This document shows positions 43,687-53,255 of a DNA stretch of 64,000 bases, piece after piece. The translations under genes and the position numbers were made by a program. The notes below the pieces were generated by a model. That model was not told where the DNA came from, ran no database searches, and worked only from the letters and a program-made list of their open reading frames with translations. This DNA comes from Streptomyces sp. BA2 (lineage in GTDB: Bacteria; Actinomycetota; Actinomycetes; Streptomycetales; Streptomycetaceae), in contig NZ_WSRO01000002.1 in assembly GCF_009769735.1 (NCBI RefSeq), positions 3,484,001-3,548,000 on the forward strand. The letters are read 5' to 3'. Position 1 is the first letter of the stretch, and every line of letters begins with the position of its first letter.

Positions 43687-45027
43687 ATGCCGCGATGGCG
43701 CATGCCCACCTGCGCGTCCGCGGCGCTCGCCGCAGCCGGCCTCTTGCTCTCCGGCTGCGCCAACCCGAGCGTCGGCAGCGCGAACGACGACCCGACCGCG
43801 CCGGTCACCCTGAAGTTCTGGCACGGCTGGTCGACGCCCGGCGAGGTCAAGGCCGTCAACGACAGCATCGCCCGCTTCGAGAAGCTGCACCCGAACATCG
43901 ACGTGAAGGCCACCGGGAACGTCTCCGACGAGACCATCAACCAGGCCCTGCGGGCGGGCGGCGACAAGGCCCCGGACGTGGTGTCCTCCTTCACCACCAA
44001 CAACGTGGGCCAGTACTGCGACTCGGGGATGTGGGCGGACCTCGATCCCTTCATGAAGAAGACCGGGCTCGACAAGCACAAAACGTTCCCCAAGACGCTT
44101 CTCGACTACACCAGTTACCGCGGCAACCAGTGCGCCCTCCCTCTCCTCGCCGACGCCTACGGGATGTACTACAACAAGGACGCCTACAAGAAGGCGGGCA
44201 TCGAGCGGCCTCCGCGCACCATGTCCGAGTTCGAGAAGGTCAGCAAGAAGCTCACCATCCGCAGCGGCAAGAACTCGTACAAGCAGGTCGGGTATCTGCC
44301 CAACTTCCGCTTCTACCAGAACAGTCCGGACCGGCTCTTCGCGCAGTGGGGGCCCACGTACTTCGACCCCGAGGGCAACTCACAACTCGCCGACGAGCCG
44401 GCCACGTACGACTTCTTCAAGACCACCCGTCAACTCGCCTCCGCACAGGGCGGGTTCCGCGACCTGGAGCGGTTCCGGCTGACCTTCGGCGACGAGATGT
44501 CCAGCCAGAACGCCTTCCTCACCGGCAAGGTCACCATGCACCTGGACGGTGAGTGGCGCGGTCTGATGCTGGACGAGGCGAAGGCGAAGTTCGACTGGGG
44601 CGTGGCCCCGCTGCCCGTGCCTGACGACCAGGCCGAGACGTACGGGCGCGGCTTCATCACCGGCACCGTCGCCGGGATCGCGCACAGCAGCAAGCACCAG
44701 AACGCCGCGTGGGAGCTGGTGCGGTTCCTGACCGCGGACACCAAGCAGGTCGTGAACTTCGCGAACGCCATCCACAACGTGCCCTCCACGTTCGCGGCGC
44801 TCAAGTCGCCCGACCTGGACGCCGATCCGACCTTCCGGGCCTTCTTCGACATCCTGGAGAACAAGCACAGCAAGGCCCTGCCGCCCTCCGTCAACGGCGG
44901 CGCCTACGTCGTGTCCCTCGGCGACTTCGCGTACGCCGTCGAGTCCGGACGCGTGGGTGATCTGCGAGGGCGTCTGAAGAAGCTCGACGAGCAGATCGAC
45001 GCCGACACCCTCCAGTCGAAGAGCTGA
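43687..45027 (+). CDS. csnE: ABC transporter sugar-binding lipoprotein, CsnE-like
   Basis: 446-aa extracellular solute-binding protein, family 1. A lipoprotein signal with lipobox LLSGC places the lipidated Cys at residue 24. The binding-protein fold starts VTLKFWHGWSTPGEVKAVND. Near the end is GGAYVVSLGDFAYAVESGRV. It captures oligosaccharides at the cell surface and hands them to the two permeases encoded next. No ATPase is in the operon; a shared one, as known for MsiK in Streptomyces, is likely. AAGGAAG precedes ATG 43687. Confidence 0.9.
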   Translation: MPRWRMPTCASAALAAAGLLLSGCANPSVGSANDDPTAPVTLKFWHGWSTPGEVKAVNDSIARFEKLHPNIDVKATGNVSDETINQALRAGGDKAPDVVSSFTTNNVGQYCDSGMWADLDPFMKKTGLDKHKTFPKTLLDYTSYRGNQCALPLLADAYGMYYNKDAYKKAGIERPPRTMSEFEKVSKKLTIRSGKNSYKQVGYLPNFRFYQNSPDRLFAQWGPTYFDPEGNSQLADEPATYDFFKTTRQLASAQGGFRDLERFRLTFGDEMSSQNAFLTGKVTMHLDGEWRGLMLDEAKAKFDWGVAPLPVPDDQAETYGRGFITGTVAGIAHSSKHQNAAWELVRFLTADTKQVVNFANAIHNVPSTFAALKSPDLDADPTFRAFFDILENKHSKALPPSVNGGAYVVSLGDFAYAVESGRVGDLRGRLKKLDEQIDADTLQSKS

Positions 45028-45051
45028 AGTGCTGAAGAGCTGAGGACTCCC

Positions 45052-45987
45052 ATGGCAATGACCCTCTCCAACCCCGCGCGCCGCAGACTGCGCACGCTCG
45101 GGTTCCTGTCCCCCTGGCTGGTCGGCTTCAGCGTCTTCTTCGCGTATCCGCTGATCGCCACCGTCTACTTCTCGTTCATGCACTACAACCAGATCAAGGA
45201 GCCCACCTTCGTGGGCCTCAGGAACTGGACGTACGTGTTCGAGCAGATGCCCCTGTTCGGCCCCGCCCTGCGGAACACCCTCTGGCTGGTCGTGATCATG
45301 GTGGCCCTGCGGGTGGTCTTCGGGCTCTCGCTCGGGCTGCTCATCACGAAGATCAAGACGGGGGCCGGGCTCTTCCGCACCGCCTTCTACATCCCCTACC
45401 TCGCCCCGCCGGTGGCCGCCACCGTCGCCTTCGTCTTCCTGCTCAACCCGGGCACGGGGCCGGTGAACGAGATCCTCGGCACGGTCGGGATCTCCGGGCC
45501 CAACTGGTTCAACGACCCCGACACCGCCAAGCCCTCGCTCGTCCTGCTCTCCCTGTGGGGCATCGGCGACCTGATGGTGATCTTCATGGCGGCACTGCTC
45601 GACGTGCCGAAGGAGCAGTACGAGGCCGCGGAGCTCGACGGAGCCGGAGCGTGGTCCAAGTTCCGTTACGTCACCTGGCCCGCGATCACGCCGATCGTGA
45701 TGTTCGCGGTGGTCACGGGTGTCGTGCAGACCATGCAGTACTACACGCAGGCCCTGGTCGCGGGGAAGGTCGCGTCCGGCGTCAACATCGGGCCGGGGTC
45801 CGTCATTCAGCCCGGCTATCCGGACCACTCGACCCTCACGGTCCCCCAGCTCGTCTACCAGATGGGCTTCCAGAACTTCAACACCGGTGCCGCGTGCGTG
45901 CTCTCGCTCGTGCTCTTCGCCATCGCCATGGCCGTGACCATGCTCCTGATGCGCAAGCGCTCCGGGCTGCTCTCGGCGGAGGACTGA
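45052..45987 (+). CDS. csnF: ABC sugar permease, CsnF-like
   Basis: 311-aa inner-membrane protein with six helices, starting RRLRTLGFLSPWLVGFSVFF. The cytoplasmic EAA loop EAAELDGAGAWSKFRYVTWP contacts the ATPase. It is of the MalF type. It forms the membrane channel with the next gene product. 24 bp separate it from csnE, within one operon. Confidence 0.92.
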   Translation: MAMTLSNPARRRLRTLGFLSPWLVGFSVFFAYPLIATVYFSFMHYNQIKEPTFVGLRNWTYVFEQMPLFGPALRNTLWLVVIMVALRVVFGLSLGLLITKIKTGAGLFRTAFYIPYLAPPVAATVAFVFLLNPGTGPVNEILGTVGISGPNWFNDPDTAKPSLVLLSLWGIGDLMVIFMAALLDVPKEQYEAAELDGAGAWSKFRYVTWPAITPIVMFAVVTGVVQTMQYYTQALVAGKVASGVNIGPGSVIQPGYPDHSTLTVPQLVYQMGFQNFNTGAACVLSLVLFAIAMAVTMLLMRKRSGLLSAED

Positions 45988-45996
45988 GGACTTTCG

Positions 45997-46902
45997 ATGA
46001 CTTCCACGACTCTCACCGCGCCGACGGCGCCCGCCGCCACGTCGAAGCAGCGCGGCCCCGCCGCCGCCCGCGCCCGCCGCAAGCGGATCCTGCACTGGAT
46101 CGCCGTACACAGTGTCGCGATAGCCGTCGCGCTGCTGTTCGTGCTTCCGTTCGTCTTCGTCTTCCTGACGTCGGTGATGAGCGACTCGCAGGCGATGAGC
46201 GGCGACCTGTGGCCCGACTCCTGGCACTGGTCGAACTACAAGGAGGTCTTCGAGACGCCGGGCTTCCTCGGCTGGTGGCGCAACTCCCTCATGTACGCGG
46301 GCCTCGGCACCCTCTTCACCGTCTGCTCGGCGATCCCCGTGGCGTACGCGCTCGCCAAGTTCCGCTTCCGCGGCCGGCGCACCGCGATGCTGCTCGTCAT
46401 CTCGACGATGATGCTTCCGCCGCAGGTCATCGTGATCCCGATGTATCTGGTCTGGGCGCAGCAGTTCCATCTGTCGGGCACGCTCTGGCCGTTGATCATC
46501 CCGATGGCGTTCGGCGACGCGTACTCGATCTTCCTGCTGAGGCAGTTCCTCCTGACCATCCCCAAGGAGTACATCGAGTCGGCGAAGGTCGACGGCTGCG
46601 GAGAGTTCCGCACGATGGTCAAGATCGTCGTGCCGATGGCCAAGCCCGGCATCGCCGCCATCGCGCTCTTCCAGTTCTTCTACTGCTGGAACGACTACTT
46701 CGGTCCGCAGATCTACGCCGCCCAGAACCCCGGTGCCTGGACACTGAGTTACGGCCTCGAATCCTTCAAGAGTGCCCACGCCGTCAACTGGAACATGACC
46801 ATGGCCGCGACACTGCTCGTCATGGCGCCGGTCATCCTCGTCTTCTTCTTCGCACAAAAGGCCTTCGTCGAAGGCGTCACCCTCACCGGAGTAAAGGGCT
46901 GA
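45997..46902 (+). CDS. csnG: ABC sugar permease, CsnG-like
   Basis: 301-aa inner-membrane protein of the MalG type. Six helices are seen (HSVAIAVALLFVLPFVFVFL first), with the EAA loop ESAKVDGCGEFRTMVKIVVP. It pairs with the upstream permease to import the sugar bound by the lipoprotein. The gap to csnF is only 9 bp, and the GH4 gene starts 8 bp after it. Confidence 0.92.
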   Translation: MTSTTLTAPTAPAATSKQRGPAAARARRKRILHWIAVHSVAIAVALLFVLPFVFVFLTSVMSDSQAMSGDLWPDSWHWSNYKEVFETPGFLGWWRNSLMYAGLGTLFTVCSAIPVAYALAKFRFRGRRTAMLLVISTMMLPPQVIVIPMYLVWAQQFHLSGTLWPLIIPMAFGDAYSIFLLRQFLLTIPKEYIESAKVDGCGEFRTMVKIVVPMAKPGIAAIALFQFFYCWNDYFGPQIYAAQNPGAWTLSYGLESFKSAHAVNWNMTMAATLLVMAPVILVFFFAQKAFVEGVTLTGVKG

Positions 46903-46910
46903 GAACCGAT

Positions 46911-48176
46911 ATGAAGCTCGCAGTGGTCGGCGGAGGGTCGACCTACACACCCGAACTCATCGACGGATTCGCACGGTTGAGGGACACCCTGCCGATCGAG
47001 GAGCTCGTCCTCGTCGACCCCGCCGCCGACCGTCTCGAACTCGTCGGGGGCCTGGCGCGGCGCATCTTCGCCAAGCAGGGGCACCCCGGCCGCATCGTCA
47101 CCACGTCCGACGTGGACGCGGGCGTCGCGGACGCCGACGCGGTCCTGCTCCAGCTGCGCGTCGGCGGGCAGGCGGCCCGCAAGGAGGACGAGACGTGGCC
47201 GCTGGAATGCGGCTGCGTCGGCCAGGAGACCACCGGCGCGGGCGGCCTCGCCAAGGCCCTGCGCACCGTACCCGTCGTCCTCGACATCGCCGAGCGCGTA
47301 CGGCGTACGAACCCGAACGCGTGGATCATCGACTTCACCAACCCCGTGGGCATCGTGACCCGGGCCCTGCTCCAGGCGGGCCACAAGGCCGTCGGCCTGT
47401 GCAACGTGGCGATCGGCTTCCAGCGGAAGTTCGCCAGGCTGCTCGACGTCGCGCCGGGCGAAGTCCATCTGGATCACGTGGGGCTCAATCACCTCACCTG
47501 GGAGACGGGCGTACGTCTCGGGGGTCCGGGCGGCGAGGACATCCTGCCCAAGCTGCTCGCCGAGCACGGGGACGCGGTCGCCGCGGACCTGCGCATGCCG
47601 CGCGCCATCGTGGACCGGCTCGGCGTCGTGCCCTCGTACTACCTGCGTTACTTCTACCAGCACGACGCGGTGGTCGATGAGCTGAGGACCAAGCCTTCGC
47701 GCGCCGCCGAAGTGGCCCAGATGGAGCGCGAGTTGCTCAAGATGTACGGCGACCCGACCCTCGACGAGAAGCCGGAGCTGCTCGCCAAGCGCGGCGGCGC
47801 CTTCTACTCGGAGGCGGCCGTCGACCTGGCGGCCTCGCTGCTCGGCAACGGCGGCAGCCCCTACCAAGTGGTGAACACCGTCAACAACGGCACGCTGCCG
47901 TTCCTGCCGGACGACGCGGTCATCGAGGTGCAGGCCACGGTCGACGGCACGGGCGCCAAGCCCCTGGCCGTACCGAAGCTCGACCCGCTGTACGCCGGGC
48001 TCGTCGCGAACGTCACCGGCTACGAGGACCTGGCGCTCCAGGCCGCGCTGCACGGTGGCCGCGACCGCGTCTTCAAGGCGCTGCTCGCCCACCCCCTGGT
48101 CGGTCAGTACGCGTACGCGGAGCAGCTCACCGACAGCCTCATCGCGCACAACCGGGAGCACCTGGCGTGGGCGTAG
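46911..48176 (+). CDS. csnH: Family 4 glycoside hydrolase (6-phospho-beta-glucosidase type), CsnH-like
   Basis: 421-aa NAD- and metal-dependent glycosidase. The N-terminal NAD site is VGGGSTYTPELIDGFARL. The metal-site Cys sits in GLCNVAIGFQR, and the paired His in HVGLNHLTWE. The GH4 motif DFTNPVGIVTRALLQ is present. Family members cleave glycosides by an oxidation-elimination route, often on 6-phosphosugars. Here no PTS is present, so the substrate would be phosphorylated by the following kinase or not at all. It overlaps csnK by 10 bp. Confidence 0.9.
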   Translation: MKLAVVGGGSTYTPELIDGFARLRDTLPIEELVLVDPAADRLELVGGLARRIFAKQGHPGRIVTTSDVDAGVADADAVLLQLRVGGQAARKEDETWPLECGCVGQETTGAGGLAKALRTVPVVLDIAERVRRTNPNAWIIDFTNPVGIVTRALLQAGHKAVGLCNVAIGFQRKFARLLDVAPGEVHLDHVGLNHLTWETGVRLGGPGGEDILPKLLAEHGDAVAADLRMPRAIVDRLGVVPSYYLRYFYQHDAVVDELRTKPSRAAEVAQMERELLKMYGDPTLDEKPELLAKRGGAFYSEAAVDLAASLLGNGGSPYQVVNTVNNGTLPFLPDDAVIEVQATVDGTGAKPLAVPKLDPLYAGLVANVTGYEDLALQAALHGGRDRVFKALLAHPLVGQYAYAEQLTDSLIAHNREHLAWA

Positions 48177-49159
48177 GCATGAGCGTGCTCGCGATCGACG
48201 CGGGCAACAGCAAGACCGACGTCGCGGTGATCGCGGCCGACGGCACCGTCGTCGGCGCGGCCCGCGGCGGCGGGTTCCAGCCGCCCCAGGTCGGCGTCGA
48301 GGCAGCGGTGGACATCCTTCAGGAGGCGGTGGCGCGGGCCCTGGCCGAGGCGGGCACCGACTCCGTCGGGCATGTGTCCGCCTGCCTCGCCAACGCCGAC
48401 CTCCCGGTCGAGGAAAGGGAGTTGGCCCTGGCCCTGCGCCGGCGCGCGTGGGGCCCTTCGGTCGACGTGCGCAACGACACCTTCGCCATCCTGCGGGCCG
48501 GTCTCCTGGAGGACGCCGAGCCGCGGGGCGTCGCCGTGGTGTGCGGCGCGGGCATCAACTGCGTCGGGATGCTGCCGGACGGGCGCACCGCGCGCTTCCC
48601 CGCCATCGGCCGGCTCTCCGGCGACTGGGGCGGCGGTGGCGGCCTGGCCGAGGAGGCGCTCTGGTACGCGGCGCGGGCCGAGGACGGCCGCGGCGAGGCG
48701 ACCGCGCTGCGCGAGGCGCTGCCCGCGCACTTCGGCCTGTCCTCCATGTACGCGCTGATCGAGGCCCTTCACCTGGGTTCCATCGCCCCCGTGCGGCGGC
48801 ACGAGCTGACGCCGGTGCTCTTCGCCACGGCGGCGGATGGCGACGCCGTGGCGCGCTCGCTGGTGGACCGGATGGCCGACGAGGTCGTCGCCATGTCGAC
48901 CGTGGCTCTGGACCGCCTCGGCCTGCTCGGCGAGGAGACCCCGGTGCTGCTCGGCGGCAGCGTCCTCGCCGCCCGCCATCCGCAATTGGACGACCGCGTC
49001 CGGGCCTTGCTGGCCGAGCGGGCGCCCAAGGCCGTGGCCGGCGTGGTCGTCGCCCGTCCCGTGCTCGGCGCGGCGCTGCTCGGCCTGGACCACGTGGGGG
49101 CACCGACCGAGGTGCACGCGCGCGTACGGGGGCAGTACGAGAGTGGCGTGGGAGCCTGA
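48167..49159 (+). CDS. csnK: Sugar kinase, BadF/BadG/N-acetylglucosamine kinase type, CsnK-like
   Basis: 330-aa ASKHA-fold kinase. The phosphate-1 motif is IDAGNSKTDVAVIA, and the adenosine-side glycine-rich segments are VCGAGINCVG and RLSGDWGGGGGLAEEALW. The family phosphorylates N-acetylglucosamine or glucosamine-like sugars. GTG 48167 has GGAG 8 bp before it and overlaps csnH; ATG 48179 is an alternative. As the last gene of the operon, it probably phosphorylates the released amino sugar for entry into central metabolism. Confidence 0.87.
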   Translation: MGVGMSVLAIDAGNSKTDVAVIAADGTVVGAARGGGFQPPQVGVEAAVDILQEAVARALAEAGTDSVGHVSACLANADLPVEERELALALRRRAWGPSVDVRNDTFAILRAGLLEDAEPRGVAVVCGAGINCVGMLPDGRTARFPAIGRLSGDWGGGGGLAEEALWYAARAEDGRGEATALREALPAHFGLSSMYALIEALHLGSIAPVRRHELTPVLFATAADGDAVARSLVDRMADEVVAMSTVALDRLGLLGEETPVLLGGSVLAARHPQLDDRVRALLAERAPKAVAGVVVARPVLGAALLGLDHVGAPTEVHARVRGQYESGVGA

Positions 49160-49380
49160 AGCGGCTGAGTTCATCGGCCCGGGAGGGAACCGATCCGTAC
49201 TGAATCGCGTATTCAAGGGCAGGGGTGGTGTGCGATCTTCGCATGATCCGGACAGGTCTCCGGGCGCAGTGATCAGAACAAGATCCAGTCAAGACCTGTG
49301 CGGATGTCGGTCCCTGCGGCGATACTTGCCGCCGTGCACTTCTTCCCGCACCGCGCACGCCGGGCGGAAGTGAACGTCCG

Positions 49381-50868
49381 ATGACCAAGGGGGAGGTCGA
49401 GGTCGAGGTGACATACCCGCCGAACGGCAGTGCCGCGCCGCCGGGACAGGCCGCGCCGACGATGCCCGCCGTCCCGCCGCAGGCAGGACCGGACTCCGCG
49501 GCATCCGCACAGACCGTGCAGAGCGCGCCGCACCGCCGCCCCGCGTGGATCGAGGGCCGGGACCGGCTGCGCGCCGCGGCGACGACGGAGCCGGGCAGGC
49601 TGCGGATCATCGGCGCCGTCCTCGCGCTGCTCGTCGTGGCGTTCGGCGCGGTCACCACCTGGCAGATGTCCGACCGTTCGGCCGCCGCCGACAGCGTCCT
49701 GAACCGCAGCCAGCCGCTGAGCGACGACGCGGCCGCCATCTACCGCTCCCTCGCGGACGCCAACACGGCCGCTTCCAGCGGCTTCCTGGCAGGCGGTCAG
49801 GAACCGGCCGACGTACGCGACCGGTACAAGGCCGACATCGAGCGGGCCTCCGAGAAGCTGGCGAACGCCGCGTCGAACGCGGGCTCGGGCTCGTCGGCCG
49901 CCGCGTCGGTCAGCAAGCTGAACAAGCTGCTCCCGGAGTACACCGGCCTGATCGAGCGCGCCCGCGCGAGCAACCGCCAGGGCCTGCCCCTGGGCGGCGC
50001 CTATCTGCGGTACGCGAACGACAAGATGCAGACCCAGATGCTCCCGGCCGCCGAGGAGCTCTACACCGTGGAGAAGGAGCGGCTGAACAGGGACTACGAC
50101 GACGCGAAGCCGTATCCCTGGTTCGCCATCGCCCTGGGGCTTCTCGCGCTCGGCGCCTTGTTCTGGGCCCAGCGCCGCAACTACCGTCGTACGAACCGGG
50201 TGTTCAACCACGGCATGGTCGCCGCGACCGCCGCGTCCACGGTCGTCCTGCTCTGGCTGGTCGCCGGGCACACCTTCGCGCGCTCGGGGCTGAGCGACTC
50301 GTACGACCACGGCGTGAAGTCCCTGAACGTCCTGAACGACGCCCGCATCAGCTCGCTCAAGGCCCGCAGCAACGAAAACCTCACACTGGTCAGCCGCGGC
50401 GCGGAGACCGTCGAGGTGGGCGCGGAGAAGGAGATCAAGGACAAGTTCGACGTCGCCTACCAGGAGCAGATGAAGGACCTGAGCGGCGCCGATGGGCTGC
50501 TCGCCCGGGCCGCGGCCATCGCCGACGACTCCGCGGGCAAGAACCCCGTGGAGGCCGCCGTGAAGAACGTGTCGGTCTGGAAGGACCGGCACAAGACCGC
50601 ACGGGACAGCGACGACGCGGGTGACTACAAGGGCGCGCTCGCCAAGGTCGTCGGCGACAAGAGCGACGAACCCACCGGCGAGTGCTTCGACAATGTCGAC
50701 GACGCGCTCGACGACGCGCTGAAGCACGAGCGAGGCGAGTTCGAGCAGGCCGCCAAGGACGGCAAGGGAGCGATGAGCGGGCTCCCGGTGGGCGCCGCCG
50801 TGCTCGCCGTGCTCGCCGCCACGGGCGCCGTGCTCGGCATCGGGCGCAGGCTGTCGGAGTACAGGTGA
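49381..50868 (+). CDS. glnX: GlnX-like membrane signalling protein
   Basis: 495-aa protein. A Pro-rich cytoplasmic N-terminus precedes helix 1 (RIIGAVLALLVVAFGAVTTW), an extracytoplasmic helical region of ~145 residues, helices 2 and 3 (PWFAIALGLLALGALFWAQR; MVAATAASTVVLLWLVAGHT), a second outer region of ~175 residues, and helix 4 (GLPVGAAVLAVLAATGAVLG). This four-helix, two-ectodomain layout, immediately before a glutamate/aspartate binding protein and a PknG-like kinase, matches mycobacterial GlnX, which relays GlnH ligand status to PknG. The name is by architecture and context. About 220 bp of noncoding DNA separates it from csnK. Confidence 0.82.
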   Translation: MTKGEVEVEVTYPPNGSAAPPGQAAPTMPAVPPQAGPDSAASAQTVQSAPHRRPAWIEGRDRLRAAATTEPGRLRIIGAVLALLVVAFGAVTTWQMSDRSAAADSVLNRSQPLSDDAAAIYRSLADANTAASSGFLAGGQEPADVRDRYKADIERASEKLANAASNAGSGSSAAASVSKLNKLLPEYTGLIERARASNRQGLPLGGAYLRYANDKMQTQMLPAAEELYTVEKERLNRDYDDAKPYPWFAIALGLLALGALFWAQRRNYRRTNRVFNHGMVAATAASTVVLLWLVAGHTFARSGLSDSYDHGVKSLNVLNDARISSLKARSNENLTLVSRGAETVEVGAEKEIKDKFDVAYQEQMKDLSGADGLLARAAAIADDSAGKNPVEAAVKNVSVWKDRHKTARDSDDAGDYKGALAKVVGDKSDEPTGECFDNVDDALDDALKHERGEFEQAAKDGKGAMSGLPVGAAVLAVLAATGAVLGIGRRLSEYR

Positions 50869-50885
50869 GAGGGGGCGAGCGGACG

Positions 50886-51896
50886 ATGCGTACGCGAGGA
50901 CTGGCGAGGATGCGCGGCTGGGGTGGAGCTGCCGCCATGGCGGTGGCCTGCGCGCTCACGGGCTCCCTCGTGCTCGTACTGCCGGAGGCCGGCAGCGCGG
51001 TCAAGTCCGACAAGGGCGAGGGCCGGGTGTCCCAGGGCTCCGCGGCGGCCGCACCCGCGCGCGCCGAGGAGTGCGAGACCCCGGAGGAGAGCCTCTCGCC
51101 GGACGACAAGGACGGCCCGACGATCGAGGCCATCCGCGAACGCCCGGTCAAGAAGCTCATCGTCGGCGTCGACCAGAACAGCTACCGCTGGGGCTACCGC
51201 GACCCGAACAAGAAGACGGCGACGCTCGAAGGCTTCGACATCGACCTCGCGCACAAGATCGCCGAGGAGATCCTCGGCGACCGCGACGCCGTGCTCTTCC
51301 GCGCCATCCCCACCAACCAGCGCGTCAAGGCGATACAGAGCGGCCAGGTCGACATGGTCGTGCGGACCATGACGATCACCTGCGAGCGCGAGAAGGACGT
51401 CTCCTTCTCCACCGCCTACTTCAAGACCGGCCAGCAGGTGCTCGCCCCCAAGTCCTCGGACATCACCGGGTTCGACGACTCCCTGGACGGCAAGAAGGTC
51501 TGCTCCGCGAAGGGTTCCACGGCCCTCACCAAGCTGGAGGAGCTCAAGAAGAAGGGCCTCGATGCCGACATCGGGACTACGGTCCCGAACCAACTCGACT
51601 GCCTGGTAAGGCTCCAGCTCGGTGAGGTCGACGCCGTCGTGACCGACAGCGCGCTCGCCGCGAGCCAGGCCGCGCAGGACCCGACGGTCGAGCTCAAGGG
51701 CGACGCGCCGCTCAACACGGAGTACTACGGCGTGGCGATGAAGAAGCCGGAGAAGGGCGAGGACGACCTGGTGCGGCGGGTCAACCAAGTCCTTGAGGAC
51801 TACCGCAAGAGCGGCTGGCAGAAGAGCTACGACCACTGGCTGAAGCCGGCCCTCGGCGAATCGGCGGGACCGCCCGCACCGAAGTACAGCGACTGA
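50886..51896 (+). CDS. glnH: GlnH-like amino-acid binding protein
   Basis: 336-aa exported solute-binding protein, family 3. A signal segment (MAVACALTGSLVLVLPEAGS) is followed by a linker and the binding domain from about residue 85: VKKLIVGVDQNSYRWGY, EGFDIDLAHKIAEEI, AIQSGQVDMVVRTMTITCER. This is the polar amino-acid fold. No clear lipobox is visible, unlike many GlnH proteins. It probably binds glutamate or aspartate and signals through GlnX, rather than feeding a transporter, since no permease is nearby. Start ATG 50886 has GAGGGGG about 9 bp before it. Confidence 0.87.
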   Translation: MRTRGLARMRGWGGAAAMAVACALTGSLVLVLPEAGSAVKSDKGEGRVSQGSAAAAPARAEECETPEESLSPDDKDGPTIEAIRERPVKKLIVGVDQNSYRWGYRDPNKKTATLEGFDIDLAHKIAEEILGDRDAVLFRAIPTNQRVKAIQSGQVDMVVRTMTITCEREKDVSFSTAYFKTGQQVLAPKSSDITGFDDSLDGKKVCSAKGSTALTKLEELKKKGLDADIGTTVPNQLDCLVRLQLGEVDAVVTDSALAASQAAQDPTVELKGDAPLNTEYYGVAMKKPEKGEDDLVRRVNQVLEDYRKSGWQKSYDHWLKPALGESAGPPAPKYSD

Positions 51897-51935
51897 GCCG
51901 GACGTGCACAGCAACGCAGAGCGGAGAGGTGATCG

Positions 51936-53255
51936 ATGAGCGTCGCGGGACCCCCCGGTCCTGTGATGGACCGGGACGAGGTGGACCGTGCGCTGGCGCG
52001 GCTCGACGCCGAGCACGAGGCGATCGAGACCTCTCTCCTCGCCCTTCAGGATCACGCGGGCCGCCGACTCCTCGAAGGCGCCGGTCTCACCGGCACCACA
52101 CAGGAGCGCTGGCAGTCCACCGAGCAGCAGATCACCCTCCTGTGGGCGTACTTCGACGCGTACGCAGCCGCCCTGCGCGCCGCGCACGAGGTGCGGGCCC
52201 GCAGACGCTGGCCCAACAGGGACGACCTGGTGGAGCTGACCGAGCTGCTGCGCGGTGAGAGCGTCACCGTCGCCGGCGGCGCCGCCCCCGCGCCGTCGGC
52301 CTCGATCACAGGACCGGCCAAGCTCACCGAACGCTTCACGCTCATCGACCTCGTCTCGCGGATGAACGACCTGTACGCGCACTCGCTCGACATGGTCGTC
52401 GCCGCCGACGCGGTCTGGTCCGCGCTGCCCGCCCGGATCGACCTCCTGTCGGCCGAACTCCAGCGCACCCGCCAGCTCGCCCACTCCGTGGGAGTACGTC
52501 CCGGTGAGCACCCCTCGGGCGACGACCTGGAGCGGATCACGGCGGAGCTGACGCTCCTTCGCGAGCAGGTGATCTCCGATCCGCTGGCCTTCTGGCAGCC
52601 CGCGCAGGGCAGTTCGGCCCCCGGTGGCGGCCGTCCGCACACCGAGCGGTACGACCGCGAGGCCCGTGCCCTGGAGGACGTACGCCGTGAGATCGACGCG
52701 GTGCTCACCGTCCGGCAGGACGCGGAGCTGCGCCTCGGCAGGCTCCGTGACGTGCTCTCGCGCGCGGACCGCACGCTGGCCGAGGCTCGCTCCGCGCGCG
52801 GCGAGGTCCTCGCCAAGATCGCCGCGTCCGAGGTGCCCGCCGTCAGCGGCCCGTCGACGGCGCTGCAGGAGCAGCTCGCGATGGCGTCCGACTACCGCAG
52901 GCACGCCCAGTGGCACCGGCTCTCCCCTCTCCTGGAGTCCCTGGAGGAGAAGGCCGAGGACGAACTGCTTCGTGCCCGCGAGTCGTTGACGGCCGTCACC
53001 CAGCCCCTCGCGGTCCGCGCGGAGCTGCGCGGGCGCCTGGACGCGTACAAGGCGAAGGTCGCCCGTCTCGGCCACGCGGAGGACCCGCTCCTGATCGAGC
53101 GGTACGACGCGGCGCGCCGGATGCTGTGGAGCGCGCCCTGCGATCTGCGCGTCGCCGAACAGGCGGTGCTTCGTTATCAGCAGGCAGCCGCGGAAGTCCT
53201 TGCATCGAGGGTCCCGCAACAGGGCGGTCCCACCGACCGGAGGGGGGAAGCATGA
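51936..53255 (+). CDS. Coiled-coil protein of the PknG cluster
   Basis: 439-aa soluble protein rich in Ala, Arg, Glu and Leu, with long heptad-like stretches (DEVDRALARLDAEHEAIETS; ELTLLREQVISDPLAFW; EARALEDVRREIDAVLTVRQ-type). No membrane segment or catalytic motif is visible. The role is unknown, perhaps a scaffold linking the receptor and kinase. GGAGAGG precedes ATG 51936. It overlaps the kinase gene by 4 bp (ATGA), implying matched expression. Confidence 0.85.
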   Translation: MSVAGPPGPVMDRDEVDRALARLDAEHEAIETSLLALQDHAGRRLLEGAGLTGTTQERWQSTEQQITLLWAYFDAYAAALRAAHEVRARRRWPNRDDLVELTELLRGESVTVAGGAAPAPSASITGPAKLTERFTLIDLVSRMNDLYAHSLDMVVAADAVWSALPARIDLLSAELQRTRQLAHSVGVRPGEHPSGDDLERITAELTLLREQVISDPLAFWQPAQGSSAPGGGRPHTERYDREARALEDVRREIDAVLTVRQDAELRLGRLRDVLSRADRTLAEARSARGEVLAKIAASEVPAVSGPSTALQEQLAMASDYRRHAQWHRLSPLLESLEEKAEDELLRARESLTAVTQPLAVRAELRGRLDAYKAKVARLGHAEDPLLIERYDAARRMLWSAPCDLRVAEQAVLRYQQAAAEVLASRVPQQGGPTDRRGEA

